This document shows positions 10,372 through 22,800 of a stretch of DNA of 64,000 nucleotides, piece by piece. This DNA comes from Cordilura impudica (taxonomy: Eukaryota; Arthropoda; Insecta; Diptera; Scathophagidae). Each line of letters starts with the position of its first letter. The first letter of the stretch is position 1. Under the pieces are notes generated by a model that searched no databases, was not told the DNA's origin, and saw nothing but the letters and a program-made list of their open reading frames with translations. Position numbers and translations under genes: made by a program. Location of the stretch: positions 95,464,051 through 95,528,050 of the forward strand of contig OY821521.1 in assembly GCA_963682025.1 (NCBI GenBank), read 5' to 3'.

Positions 10372-10847
10372 ATGGGTGATGAATTTGATGGTTGCGAATG
10401 TGTGTGGTCTCATGAATTGGCCATGCGAAGATTATTGAATTTTGTAAGTTATTTAAAATATTTATGCAGTTAATCAACTAGAATTTAATGCTATTATTCT
10501 TTACAAATATTTATAGATAAGACAAAATCAAAATGAATGTTCCGACACGAATTGTATTGATGGTATGTTAATTTACTATGTAGAAATATTTAAATGATCT
10601 GGTTTAACTTAAATTTTTCGATACAGTTTCAGGTCGTTTACAACAAGCAGCACAAACGACAACAGGTGGTGAAGATAATAATTTTACAATGATGACAATG
10701 GTTATGATATTTGCTTTGATAATGTATTTATTTAGACCAGAGTCAATTATGAAATTGACCAATACGAAACGTCGTGGAAATGGTCATCCGGACAATAATG
10801 GGGGTGGCGGGTCACCACCACCACCTTCACCGCCGGCGGTGAATTAA
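10372..10847 (+). CDS. SMIM14: SMIM14 (C4orf34) family small membrane protein
   Basis: Spliced CDS: 10372-10443, 10517-10562, 10627-10847, giving 112 residues (the human relative is about 99). Donors are GTAAGTT and GTATGTT; acceptors are TTATAG and ATACAG (an alternative TTTCAG six bases on would drop two residues). The start has MGDEFDGCECVWSHELAMRR, matching the family's conserved N-terminal cysteine/His motif (CEC-x-SHE-AMRRL). Exon 2 continues with IRQNQNECSDTNCID. Exon 3 carries one hydrophobic segment, FTMMTMVMIFALIMYLF, followed by RP, then a glycine run and a proline-rich tail. The family is predicted to be a single-pass ER-associated membrane protein of unclear function. Codons and splice phases are intact, so it looks functional. 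It is the left of a convergent pair with the ZCCHC8-like gene. Confidence 0.88.
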
Positions 10848-12540
10848 ATGTTTTATTAATTTTGGTTTTTTTTTATCAATGTATACTATTTAATTAATGG
10901 TAGTCATCATTAAAATTAAACGTACAAAATTATATGGCTTTGTATGCCTCGATTAAATCATTAATATTTTATTTAAAACAAATTTTTTATCTTATGTATT
11001 TCAAATAGAATTGGTTTATGTTGAATGAAAAAAAAAAATAAACTTGGAAATAACATTAAACAAAACTGCATATTAAGGTGATAAAAAATATATATAAAGA
11101 TGAACGGTCCTATTCATAAAAATTCTAATGTTTGCTTTGATCCAGACATTTGTTATTGAACAGATATTTTACTTGAAATCTTTAAAAAGTTTTGTATTCA
11201 TGAATGCTCAATAATATAGTTTCAATATAAAAAAACGTTTTGAAAGTTGTATTAAATACAACTTCAAAAGTATATTTGTTTAAGGTGATAGAAGCTAACT
11301 TTTTAAAATTAATAAGTAAAATGTAAATAAATCGATTTTAAATTTCTGTTAACATGGTCTTTTCACATTCAACTAACCACCATCTTCAAATGTGCTAAAT
11401 TATGTTTTTTTGGTAACTAATCTTAAAAAATGTCATGTTTTCACTGACATAAATTAATTATAAAAAATACAACATTAATATATAAGGATTTATTTGTTGT
11501 TTTATATTTTGTTTAAAATCTGGCTACATTATTTTTCTTTTCTCTCATTTAATTTCTCAATTACCTTGTTAATTCGAACAAAATAAATTTTATACATAAT
11601 TCCAATTTCCACAAATAATTAAATATTTCGTAGATCAAAAAATATATTGAAAGATAGATGAGAATCCGATTATTTAAAAAATAGCATTTTTTTATAAATT
11701 GTTCGATTTAAAATTTTTAAAAATAAACGTTTTTGAAATCTCAAATTTCGAAAACATGGTTTATTGAATATCAATACGATTGGCAAGTTTTTGAATAGAC
11801 TTTTACTGAAGGATGGATGGGCAGCATCAGAAAGCATAACTTTTAATGTTATAATCGATTAATTTTTAATTTTATTGGTGTGCAAAAAAATGCCGATTCC
11901 ACCATTGTAAACTCGAATAATGTCAATGTTATTAAAATCATTTAACTTAAATTACAAGTTGTAAAAAGTAATGAATTTTGTTTAATAATTTTCATGCAGC
12001 ATTTTGTTAAAAAGTTAATGTAAAATTATGGTGGATTTAAAGATGTATAAATTGACCATCAACATTACCGTGACACTACTGGTACTCATTTGGTACATTA
12101 ACTGTTTCTATAGATGTTTTTAATTAAAAATTCTTTGTATAAAAAATATACAATTTAAAATAACATATGTCAAATGCATGATCCTCGTTGATCTCAACAT
12201 ATCAAAAGACGGAATGAAACAAATGATTTTTCTTTAACCTAAAGTAGTGTATAAGACGAATTTTGTATTGTTAATGTTACATATAAGTAATATATATATC
12301 CTATAGAAAATTTGCAATTAAAACATATTGAAATGTTTTTTTTAATTTATATTTTACTATAAAAAGATAAGTTTATTAAACATATCCGATGAAATTAATA
12401 ACATAAAAAATGACAGAAATTTATAAATACAAACTATCATAAAAATCCATTTTATCAGGGTATTCTTATTAAAAAAAAAGTTTCTTTAATCAGTTAAAAT
12501 GTTGAATATGGTCAAATGTTAATGAGATGTTTCCGAAAAA
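10848..12540. other. Convergent intergenic region (two 3' UTRs)
   Basis: This lies between the stop codons of the SMIM14-like (+) and ZCCHC8-like (-) genes. An AATAAA signal near 11038 could end the SMIM14-like transcript. Several TTTATT (AATAAA on the minus strand) sites left of 12500 could end the other. No ORF of note was found. Confidence 0.5.
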
Positions 12541-14852
12541 TCAATCTTCGCTTTGTATTTTATGTAATACGTTGCGAACTTTCTTGATAACCTCTTTCAT
12601 TTGTTCGTATTTACCCGTAGAATCGGGTAGGTTTTCAAAATTTATAACATCACTAACACCAACTTTAAAATTGTCACCTTTTGGTAAATTGTCATATGGA
12701 GAAAACTTTAAAACGGGCGTTCCCATAAAAGATTCTTTAATTATATCTGAACTTATGTTATCAGAATTTGTATTTGTATTTGACTGTTTATCCGAGTTGT
12801 TTATATCTGTTGGAGAGGGATTTTTCGATTTATTACTCTCATTTTCGGAGCATTCCTCATCCAAGCATATTATATCGTCAATTAGTGAATCCTCTATTTC
12901 TATAACACTTGTTTCTGCTTTCAATTCCTGCAGCAATCTCCGTTTCTGCTTTACCAACTCAATCAATGAGGGTGACGGAGTCAAAAGAACGGATTGTGAT
13001 GTATTATGGTTTGGATGTGGTGGTGGAGTTGTTGGTGGTGGTGGTGGTTTTACTTCGAAATCTGTTTCTGGCGGTGGTTGTGGCCTTGTAAACTCTACAA
13101 TACCTACAGTCGTTGATTCGGGATCTTCAATATCCATATCGGTCGATTCATGTATTGAGGAATCATTTAAACTATCATTATTATTTGCATTTGGAAAATC
13201 TTTTAGTTTTTTACGCTTATACGCTTTCAGTACAGTGTCACCTAAAGTTTTAACAAATTCTTCTTTTAACTGCTTTTTGTCAAGTGGTGGAACTTGGTGA
13301 TATTTATAGTCCTATATATGTGAAAAAATATAAATAAACTCGAATTAAATAAGTTTTGAGACCATTAAATAAAATAAATAAAAAAAAAACTTTTCTACAA
13401 AAATTAAACTTTATGTTAATTTAGACGAGATTAATTTTTTAACTACTTAAAAATAAAGAAAATTCATAACAATCTTCCAATTCCAATACATATACAACAA
13501 TTAAAACAGTTATAGGTGATTAAAGAGAACTATACGATGATATACACCCTGAGTTAAAAGCAATGGTGTCAGGTTTCAAATTTCAATGCTGGATTTTTCT
13601 TTTACTTTTTCTCTTCCAGCAGAAAATAGTAATGTTATTTCATTTAAAACATAAAAAAATCTAACATAAATTACCATATCTCAGAAAAATAAGATATTAA
13701 AAAACATGCAAAACTTACATCAAAGAAATTTTCGCCTGGATCTTGATTAAAACCAGGAAAATCTACTATTTTTGAAATATTATATTTGTGACTTGATTCA
13801 TCCAGTTCACCTTCGTCTTCATCGGAATGTAAAATTTTCGTACCCTGTGTATATAAAATATTTAATTTTGAAGATTCGAAAAAAAATAAAAAACTTACAT
13901 CTGAATTAAATAATGTTATACCAGATTGTTCCACTTTAGCATCTTCCAACCAACCTGGTGGATATCCCAGCACTCTCATGCGATAAAAGAAAAATGGCAA
14001 TTCACCTTTTCTTAAACCCATAGCTTCCCTTAATTTGTCACTTACGCAACCAGGTTTTATATGAGCAAATCTTTGTTCAACATCAACATGATAACGTTCG
14101 GCTTTGTAGCACATTCTCCTGGCATTTTTTATACGTTTTGAGTTATGCGGTTTTTGGCAGTCTCTTATGCTATGACCAGAATCACCACAGTTAAAACAGG
14201 AATTAGTTTTAACTTTTTTACACAAATCCTCATCATGCTTTTGTTTTTTAAACGCAGCCGCTTCTTCGTCTAACAGGGCATCTTTAACGGCTCTTTTGTA
14301 TGAGGGAATCTGAACACTGTCTACTTTTGAGGCCGGTTCAGTATCAATCATAAATAACTCACTTAAGCCACTCAAATCGGGCGATGATTCTTTTTCAAAA
14401 CATTCTTGTTTTTCTTTAATCGGTGACGATGTCTTTATGGAAGGTAGCTTGGGAATATCTTCTATACCATCAGGGTTTAAATACATCACTGTTACAGTTA
14501 CCGATTCCTTGTTTTCTTTGGTAAGAATTTTAATTTTCTTACCATCCACCGTATCATTTAATTTGTCTTTTATGTTGTCAATGATTATTTTCGAAAACTT
14601 TTTAAATTTGTTTTGATTATTAAATGTAATTTCACATATATCGTCATCGCTTGTTTCCTCGTCCATGTCACTTACTTCACCTTCTTCCATGTCTTGTTCC
14701 ATAGATGTGGTGGCCACAAACGCAGGTGCTGGTGGTATTTCGCTATCCTCATGCACTACTTTTTCACCATCTTGTGAATCTTCCAAACTAATACAAGTTA
14801 TTTCGGAATCTTGAATTATACAATCACTATCGTCAGAATTAATTTGTAGCAT
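12541..14852 (-). CDS. ZCCHC8: ZCCHC8-like NEXT-complex zinc-knuckle protein
   Basis: Spliced CDS on the minus strand: 14852-13899, 13844-13719, 13311-12541, giving 616 residues. All splice phases are 0, with donors GTAAGT and acceptors CACAG and TATAG. Residues 1-80 are acidic. A CCHC knuckle, CFNCGDSGHSIRDC, lies at about 219-232 with the exact C-x2-C-x4-H-x4-C spacing. A PSP-type block follows (RFAHIKPG, then FFFYRMRVLGYPPGWLEDA, about 261-305). The C-terminal third is rich in proline and acidic/serine stretches (PPPPPTTPPPHP near 450) and ends HKIQSED. This order matches animal ZCCHC8, the scaffold that with the helicase MTR4 and RBM7 feeds non-coding transcripts to the nuclear exosome. 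The start at 14852 is the first ATG of the open frame. The first intron is only 54 nt and has no stop in frame, so its retention would add 18 residues. Confidence 0.88.
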
Positions 14853-15380
14853 CTTTTACAGTATTTATTTAATAATCAGCTTCAAAAATGTTTAAAATTA
14901 AACCAACTTCTTCGCTCATTCTTAAATTTTTCCCTGTCAAAAAAGCTATTGCTTAGAGTTGTATAAGTAGTGAGTATTTCAGTGTTGATTACTCAACACT
15001 GACAGTTGTTGCGAGTACTTAAAACTAAAATTGGTTCTGACTTTCAGTGTTGTAAAAATCCGTATTATTAATATAACTGTTTTATGTTACAATGTGTCTC
15101 AAACAATTACCATTATGATTAACCTATATCTAGATATGGTAATAAATATTCTAATTTCCGGTAGAGTTTATACGCTTACACATGTCAGAGTTATCTGTTA
15201 ACATTTATGTTTTCCAATTATTAATCCTTTTTTGTTGTGTATTCTTTTTTGGTTCATCATCCATTTTTAATTTTTTACCGTTGCCAAAAGCCTATCCAAA
15301 GATATGGTAGCACCAAATTTATCATACACGCATATAACGATTTCTATACATTTATGATGATTTTTAAACTTTCTTTTGAC
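14853..15380. other. Region upstream of the ZCCHC8-like gene
   Basis: This presumably contains the promoter. No TATA box is obvious at a sensible distance. A perfect hairpin lies at 14979-15002. Confidence 0.4.
14979..15002. repeat. Perfect 10-bp stem hairpin TCAGTGTTGA-TTAC-TCAACACTGA
   Basis: It lies about 130 bp upstream of the ZCCHC8-like start codon, and a further half-site TTCAGTGTTG lies at about 15043. CAGTGTTG is also a common hAT terminus, so this may be a remnant of two abutting transposon ends rather than a regulatory site. Confidence 0.5.
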
Positions 15381-15745
15381 TCATACTCTCTGTCTGTCTG
15401 TCTGCCATGGGGCAATCCCATTCCCCCTCATCCGATTGATCTGAAACTTGGCCCATAGTCTTGTTGTGACTATAGTCACTCACAGTCGCATAATCACGGT
15501 GTGGTTTAAGACCCATTACCGCTTATCCGATCGATCTGAAACTTTGTCCATAGACTTGTTGTTTCCAAAGATTAATTTTAAGATAATCACACACAGGCAC
15601 GCATAATCACGCATAGTAATGGAGTGATCTAAACGCCATTTCCCCTCATCCAATTAATCTGAAACTTGGTCCATAGACTTGTTGTGACCAAAGATTAACT
15701 TTAAAATAGTCACGCAGAGATTCATGGAGATTCAGAACTCATATG
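15381..15745. repeat. (CTGT)n run followed by three diverged tandem units
   Basis: A CTGTCTGTCTGTCTG run at about 15388 is followed by three units. Each carries TCTGAAACTTGG-TCCATAG and ACTTGTTGTGAC-like text, starting near 15432, 15527 and 15650 (spacing about 95-122 bp). The GTCY run suggests a relic of a third DINE-like family with internal tandem repeats. Confidence 0.6.
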
Positions 15746-16890
15746 CACTCATATAGGGAAAGAAAGAGTTTTAATAAAAACTTTGTTTTTATGGGTTAGA
15801 TTATTTAGACATCATAATGGTTTTTGACGTAAGAAAATAAAATTTTTTGGTTTAATGAATCGATAATTTGTAAATACGATGTAATTTTTGAAGAATGCAT
15901 TCCAAAACTAAATTTTGCAATCATGCTTAAAACGGTGGATATGCGTATTTATGTATTCATAAATCTTGCTGGACTCAATTAAACGCTTCTTCTACTCACG
16001 TTAAACGGTTGTTTTGACTCAAATTGAACAGTTGTTTTAAAAAAATACTTTGGAAAAACAAATATTGTTTTTTATTAGAAATTTGCAGGTTATATCGAAA
16101 TAAAAAGAACACAATTTTCATTCATTGAAATATACAATTTTTATTTTACGACTAGATCCAAAGAAGTTTCAAATTAAACAATACATAAAAATTACATCAT
16201 ATATTAATACAAACATCTTATCAATGCATTAATACAAAATAAATCCTTGCCAAAAATTTGATGTTAAACATTAAAATCTTAAAATAATAATAAAAAATTA
16301 CCAACTTTAATATAAAAAACTTAAAATTAAAAAAAATTTAAATAAAATATAATAATTTACACAATACAGTAAATAAAAATATATCTTTATTACTAAATGG
16401 GGATAAACTTATTTACATTAGATAAATTTTCGAAATACTTGTAGTAAATTGAATGTTTGAGTCAGAAAGAATATGAAAACTATAAAAAATAAAAAACTTA
16501 AAATGTTAACATAATATAACTGTACATTAAAAGATAAATAAAATATATATAAGCATTTGTTGTTTTTAGTTTTACATTAAGTTGTTTGAATATACTTACA
16601 TAAATATGTATATTTAATAATTAAATAATTAAGTTTTTTATTTGTATATTTGTTAATTTATTTTTTATATATTTTTTTTTATAATTGTCAAATACATCAA
16701 ATTATTACTTTTTTTTATCAAACATTTAAGGTACCCATTTTTTAAAAAAGATTTTTTTATAATGCTATTTTCTGGGACTTGTTTTTTAAACTATTTTCTT
16801 TTAATCCATTCGGTATCTGGAATATTGTAGAGTTTGATAGAAAGAAAGAACGGGAGAGAGTAGGTGGGGTTGTGCGCCATTGTGTGTTAT
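15746..16890. other. 3' flank / 3' UTR side of the ITP gene
   Basis: AT-rich DNA. On the minus strand it is downstream of the ITP amidated-isoform stop codon and offers many possible AATAAA signals. No ORF was recognised. Confidence 0.45.
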
Positions 16891-19800
16891 TTACTTTTTG
16901 CCCAACGTATCACGCCATTCGTTGTATTTATCCATTTCCTCATGCAATTGTAGTGCCTCTATGCATGCAGTAAAGAATGCTGAACCAAAACAATCTTGTC
17001 TATAATTTTCCGTTGAAAAAGAAATGTAGAAAAAATAACAATTAATATTTTTTTTAATGATTTCATATAAAAAAAAGCAATACAAATATGTTTAAAAAAA
17101 ATATGATCTGGGCTTTCAAAAAATTTTAAGCTTCCAGAGTTTAGGGTACAGTATTTTTTTGGATTTATTGTTAAAAATGGCCAATAAATAGTTTTGAGAT
17201 TATTAAAAAAAATTCATATATTATATTACAAAATATTTTGGTTTGCCATAAATATTTAGAAATTTATGAAAAATTCCAATTGTAAAAAAATCAAATAACA
17301 AATAATTTTGTTTAAAATTATAATTTCAAAAAACATTTTATATTTAATTGCAATCATTTCAAAAAAATTGCTAAATACATCTATAAAAAATATATGAAAA
17401 AATATATAAAAAAATTAATTTCCAAATTTTTCTTCTAACAGTTAAAAAACTATATTGATTTTTTGTTTGTAATTTTAATATAAAAATTTCTCATCAGGGT
17501 GGAGTGACGTGGTTGCTATATTTGAGCACATATGACCAAAATAATACTTAAACACTGACATCAAATTATTTGTCCAATAAAGTCAATGCATTGATTTTTA
17601 TGCGATTAATTTAATTTTAAAGTTCCATATCTCTAAATTCAACATTTTTCAAAATTATGAAATGTTTAGTGGCTGCGAGGATCCACTAAAACAGCCCATT
17701 TGAAATTCGAGCAATTGCTATCTCACCTCATTCTATTGGATTTTAGATTTTTTATTACCAAAAATTACAAGATAAAAAATCACAAAATCGATTTATTGTT
17801 CATATTGTCTATGAAACTAGACAACAGCGGTGCCACTTATACGTTTCTATGAAATCTAGCGGATCTAGATGCCTTGTGTGTTGGCGGAGTACTCGAGTAC
17901 TAAAGTCGATCTATTCCAATAAAATTTTTTGGTGTAAAAATCCACCATTAATAAGTTTTTATAAAAATTTAAATTTTGATATTATTTCTGGAGCAATATA
18001 TTATATACAATTAATTTAGTTAAAAATTAAATCTACAGATTGTCGGCTTGTGTATTAAGATGTGTAAAAAAATATTGACATTTCTTAAGATTACCTTAAG
18101 ATTTTATAACTTTTTGAAAGTTTTTAAAACATTTTTCTGTCTGCTAAGGTCAGGTTTGTATATTTTGTATGAAATTCACTAAATTTAGTCAAGATTTTTT
18201 TTTTTGGCAGTGTTAAATATAGCTGCCAGTACAGTACAATTTTGTTTTTAATTTTTACTTTGACCACTTTTATAATTATCGGTAACTTATAACAATTATT
18301 AAAAGTTTTCGAGTTCTGTTTGAAACTGTTTGGCTAGTTAATTTGGTTCCGCAAAATTGAAATGTAAAAGAAATTTAACTTTTTCCTAAAATGTGTTTCA
18401 TTCTTTTTCTCAAAATTTTAATAGAGAAACCCCGAATAGACAAAAATGTTATCGTAAATATTTTGAAAAGAATTTTTAAAGATTATTATTACCACAAAAG
18501 AGTTTTATATTAAATATAGTTAATTTTGTATATAATTTAGCTGGAATTTTGGAATACATATATCGATTCAAGTTTATATTAATAAGGTTAAAAACAAACT
18601 TGTCCAAATTTATATTTTGCAGGACAAATTTTTTCATTATAAAGAAAAAAAAGAAAAGTAAATTAATTAAAAAAATTCGGAGTGTTTTAAAAAATTCCTC
18701 CTTCAAAAAAGTCTTTTTGAGACTAAATATTTTAAAACTATATACACAAATTTGCTAAATTAGAAATTATCAAAAAAAAAAAAATGTTTAAAGTTTATAA
18801 AATAAATTATACAAAAAAAAGAAAACAAAAAAAAAATACAAATAAATAAAAACGTACCAAATAAAACAAAACAACTCATCAAGAACAAATATGTATATAT
18901 TTTTTTCTATGAGTTTCAGCGTGTAGTTCAATTTTTATATAAGCGCACAGCACAGACCAGTCAGTAATAGATGAAGAACATGATGTGATGAACATGCAAC
19001 ATGTTTCTTTTTTTTTTCGAAAAAAAAACTAAAGTTTCCACAGTCTGTTGACTTTATAGCATCCGTTTTTTGTTTTCAAATAAAAAAAGCTGCCTTTTAT
19101 ACCATGATGATATTGTTTTTGCATCATAGTGTTGTAGTTTTGGAGTAGAATTTTAATGAATATATAAATATATACGATTTTACACAGTGATTAATTTTTT
19201 CGATTTTTTTTATTATTTTTTTAAACATATTGTTATGTTTTCTGTTGTTTTTTTTTTTTTAATATAATATACATATATGTATATTTTTTTTATAAAGGAG
19301 TGTTTTTAACGTGTTTTATCACAATATTTTCATTAGTTTTTTTTGTTTGTAGTATTGTAGTATTTTTTTTAGTTATTGTTGTAAATTAATACATTAATAT
19401 ATTTGCCAGCAAATTTTTATAGATAATTTTTTTTTTATTATTAATTATATGTATATATAATTTTTGATTTTCAAATATAAAAATTAAAAATTTACAATTG
19501 GATAATTGTTTTTTTTTTTTTTTGGTTAAATAAAAACATTTGAAATGTGATTATTAAAAAATCATAAAAAAAGTGTTTTCTTATTACAAAAATTGCTAAC
19601 TTTTTTTTTTTAATTTAAACAAAAATTATATATTAAACAATTTTAAGTGATTTTAGCTTTAACTTTTTTTTGTGGAAAATAAAATTTTTAAAAATTAATT
19701 ACGTATATTTATAATTTTAGAAAAAAAAAATTAAAACAATGCTTAACGTTGTAGCTTAATATATATTTTTTTCAATAAAAAAAACAGATTTTTTTGGACA

Positions 19801-22800
19801 AACTAAAATTTTTAAAAATGCTGTGCTAATTATTAAAAAAAAAAAATAAAATAATAAAACAAAACAGTTTTTATTTTTTTAAATTTAATACTTAAATATA
19901 AATAAAATTATATATTTAAAATAAGGTTGTTGTTTTTTTTAATAAATAAATTTTAAAATTAAAAAAAAATTAATACAAATATATAAAAATAAAATAAATA
20001 AGTACAAAATAAACAATTTTCTTCCGTTTGTTTGTTTGTTGATGCTTTTTTTTTTTTAATAATTTAAGCTCGGTTAAGAAATTTTAATTATTCATAGATT
20101 TTTATATAAGAAAACTAAAAAAATAGTTATTATGTTGTAACCGGCGACATATTGAATGAGGGTAGAGGTGAACCATTTATAACTTTAATAAAATGTTGTA
20201 AATGGGAAACTTCCTCTGGGGGTATTAATAAAACTTTTAAACATTCACCAAACCACTTTGAATCGAAACAATTTTTCCTATAAGAAAAAAAAATAAAAAA
20301 AATAAAACAATATTAAAAAATAAAATTATTTATAAAGAAATGAGTAAAACAAAAAATCTTTAAAATATTAAAAAAATGAATTAAATAATAAATAAGCTGT
20401 TACTAATTATAAAAATAAATAAATAAAATGGTATGAATATGTTGTTTCTAAAAGAAATAAATTTAATTTAATAACGTTTATATTTCATTTAACTAATTTA
20501 AAAGTTTTATTTCATATCTAAAAAATATAAATTGAAATTAAAGTTGTTATTTTTGAATTTAGTTTTATATTTATTATTTTTTGGAAGATGCAACTCTTTT
20601 CATATAATTCATTCGGGAAAAAAAATTATTTTAAGAAAGTAAAATAAAACAAATTATTTATACAAAAATATTATATAAAATTTCTTCCATATTTAAAAAA
20701 TATTTATTAAAGTCAAAAAAATAAAAATATATATATTTTTATGATTTTATATTTAAATAATTTTATATATAATAAAATTATTTTTTAAATTAAAAAAATA
20801 AGAAATAAAATTTTTAAAAATATTAAGTTATTTAATAAAGTATAATCTATATTAAAAAATTATTAAATATTAAATTCAAATAATTAACCTCGAAATATGT
20901 AAAAAAAAATTAATAAATAAAAATGAATTAAAACAAGAGTATTAAATTAAATATAAATTTAAATTTAATTTAATAAAATAAAATAAAACAAATTATTTAT
21001 ACAAAAATAAATTAAAAAAATATTTATTAAAGTTTAAAAAATAAGAATATATATTAAATTTAAATAATTTTATATATAATAAAATTATTTTTTAAAATTC
21101 AAAAAATATGAAATAAAAATTTTAAAAACATTAAAATATTTAATAAAATAAAATCTATACTAAAAAAAAATAAATAAATATTAAATTCAAATAATTAACC
21201 TCGAAATATATATATAAAAAAAAATAAATAAATAAAAATGAATTAAAACAAGAGTATTAAATTTGGCTGTGACGAATCTTTGATACCCTCCACCCGTATT
21301 CTAAACACATTATTATAATCAGGGTTGTTATCATTAAAAGACAAAAACGGCTAGATATCACATTATCATGGCAAGAGTTTTACAATAATGTTTAAAATTA
21401 ATAAGATAATTTAAAAAACTAGCAGATTCCAGCGCTCGAAATTCGAGTGCAATTTCTAGGCGGCTTTATTTTTCAACTTAGCCAATTCACAAACCAACAC
21501 TTTTATGGTTTATTATTATTATGAATGAAGATAACAAACTCATGAACAAACAGATTAATAAATTTAATAAAACACACATAGCATATGTATAATTTTTTGT
21601 GTGTGTTAGTAGCAACTTTAAATGCAATTTACTCAAAATAAAGGAAAAAATTTAAAAATCTGTAAATCTGCAAAACGGCTAAAAAGAAATACCTTTCAAA
21701 TAATATACGTTTGGTCAAAATCGGGTAAAACGCTAGAACAAAACATCGGTCACCAGAACTCGCGTGGCCTATTAATATTATAGATTTTAGGTATTATAGT
21801 GTTTTTTATTGAAAGTTATTACTAAATACAATCAGCATAAATGTAAACACATACACATTTTTTTTGCTTGTTTTTGTTCTCATGTACAAAAAAAAAAAAA
21901 AAAACAAGCAATAAAAAATGTGCATACATCGCTTATACATATCGATTTGCACATGTTCTGTTACGTATGCATATTTTTCACTATTTTTAGTTTTGTTCAT
22001 GTATAGGGGCTCCAAATACAATACTAAACTGCTGCATATTATGACCAACCTTTGTAAGTCTAAGTAGTATGTATGACCTACACGACCACTTGCAGGCAGG
22101 AAAATGTTTTCAACAGACAGATAGACAGACAGACGGACATCGCTAGATCTAGTTCTCATTTTCTAAGGATCAAGAATATACATAGTTTATGGCATCTCCG
22201 GAATTTATTTCGATGAGTTACAAACGCAACGACAAACTGATATATACCCTTTGTGTAGTGGTGTGGAGGGTACACATATATTTATTAAAACTTAAAAATA
22301 TTTATTATTTTGAACAAAATATTGTTTCAAATATAAAAAAAAAATATTCAAACAAACTAAATAAAGTTTTTTCCCGTATTTTGAAAAATATTTATTAAAT
22401 TTAAAAAAATAAGAATTTAATTCAAATAAACTTTTTTATTTCTCTTTTTAATCCAAAAAATTCAAATTATTTAAATTTTACTAACATCATTTTTTAAATT
22501 TAAAAAATATTATTATTATTACAATTATTAAGAAGAATTATTAAAAATACAAAAATTATTTTCCATATTTAAAAAAGACATTTGTTTTTATCAAAAAATA
22601 TTAAATAAAATTAAAATAATTCAACATTAAATTAAAAAAATTTTAACATTATTTTTAAAAATTTTAAAAATATTCCAGAAAATTCAAAAAAAATTTTGAA
22701 AGTACAAAAATTATTTAAACTAAAAAAAGAAATAAATAAAAAAATTCCAACAGTTTGGTATATATTCCCCAATTATATTTTCGATTTAAATAAAAAATTA

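Noticed and set aside
12527..13300. Long plus-strand open frame of 257 codons
   Set aside because: It is the antisense shadow of exon 3 of the ZCCHC8-like gene, which has splice sites, family motifs and sensible composition on the minus strand.
18476..18758. Overlapping ORFs in the ITP intron
   Set aside because: AT-driven K/N/I/F-rich frames on both strands with no motif.
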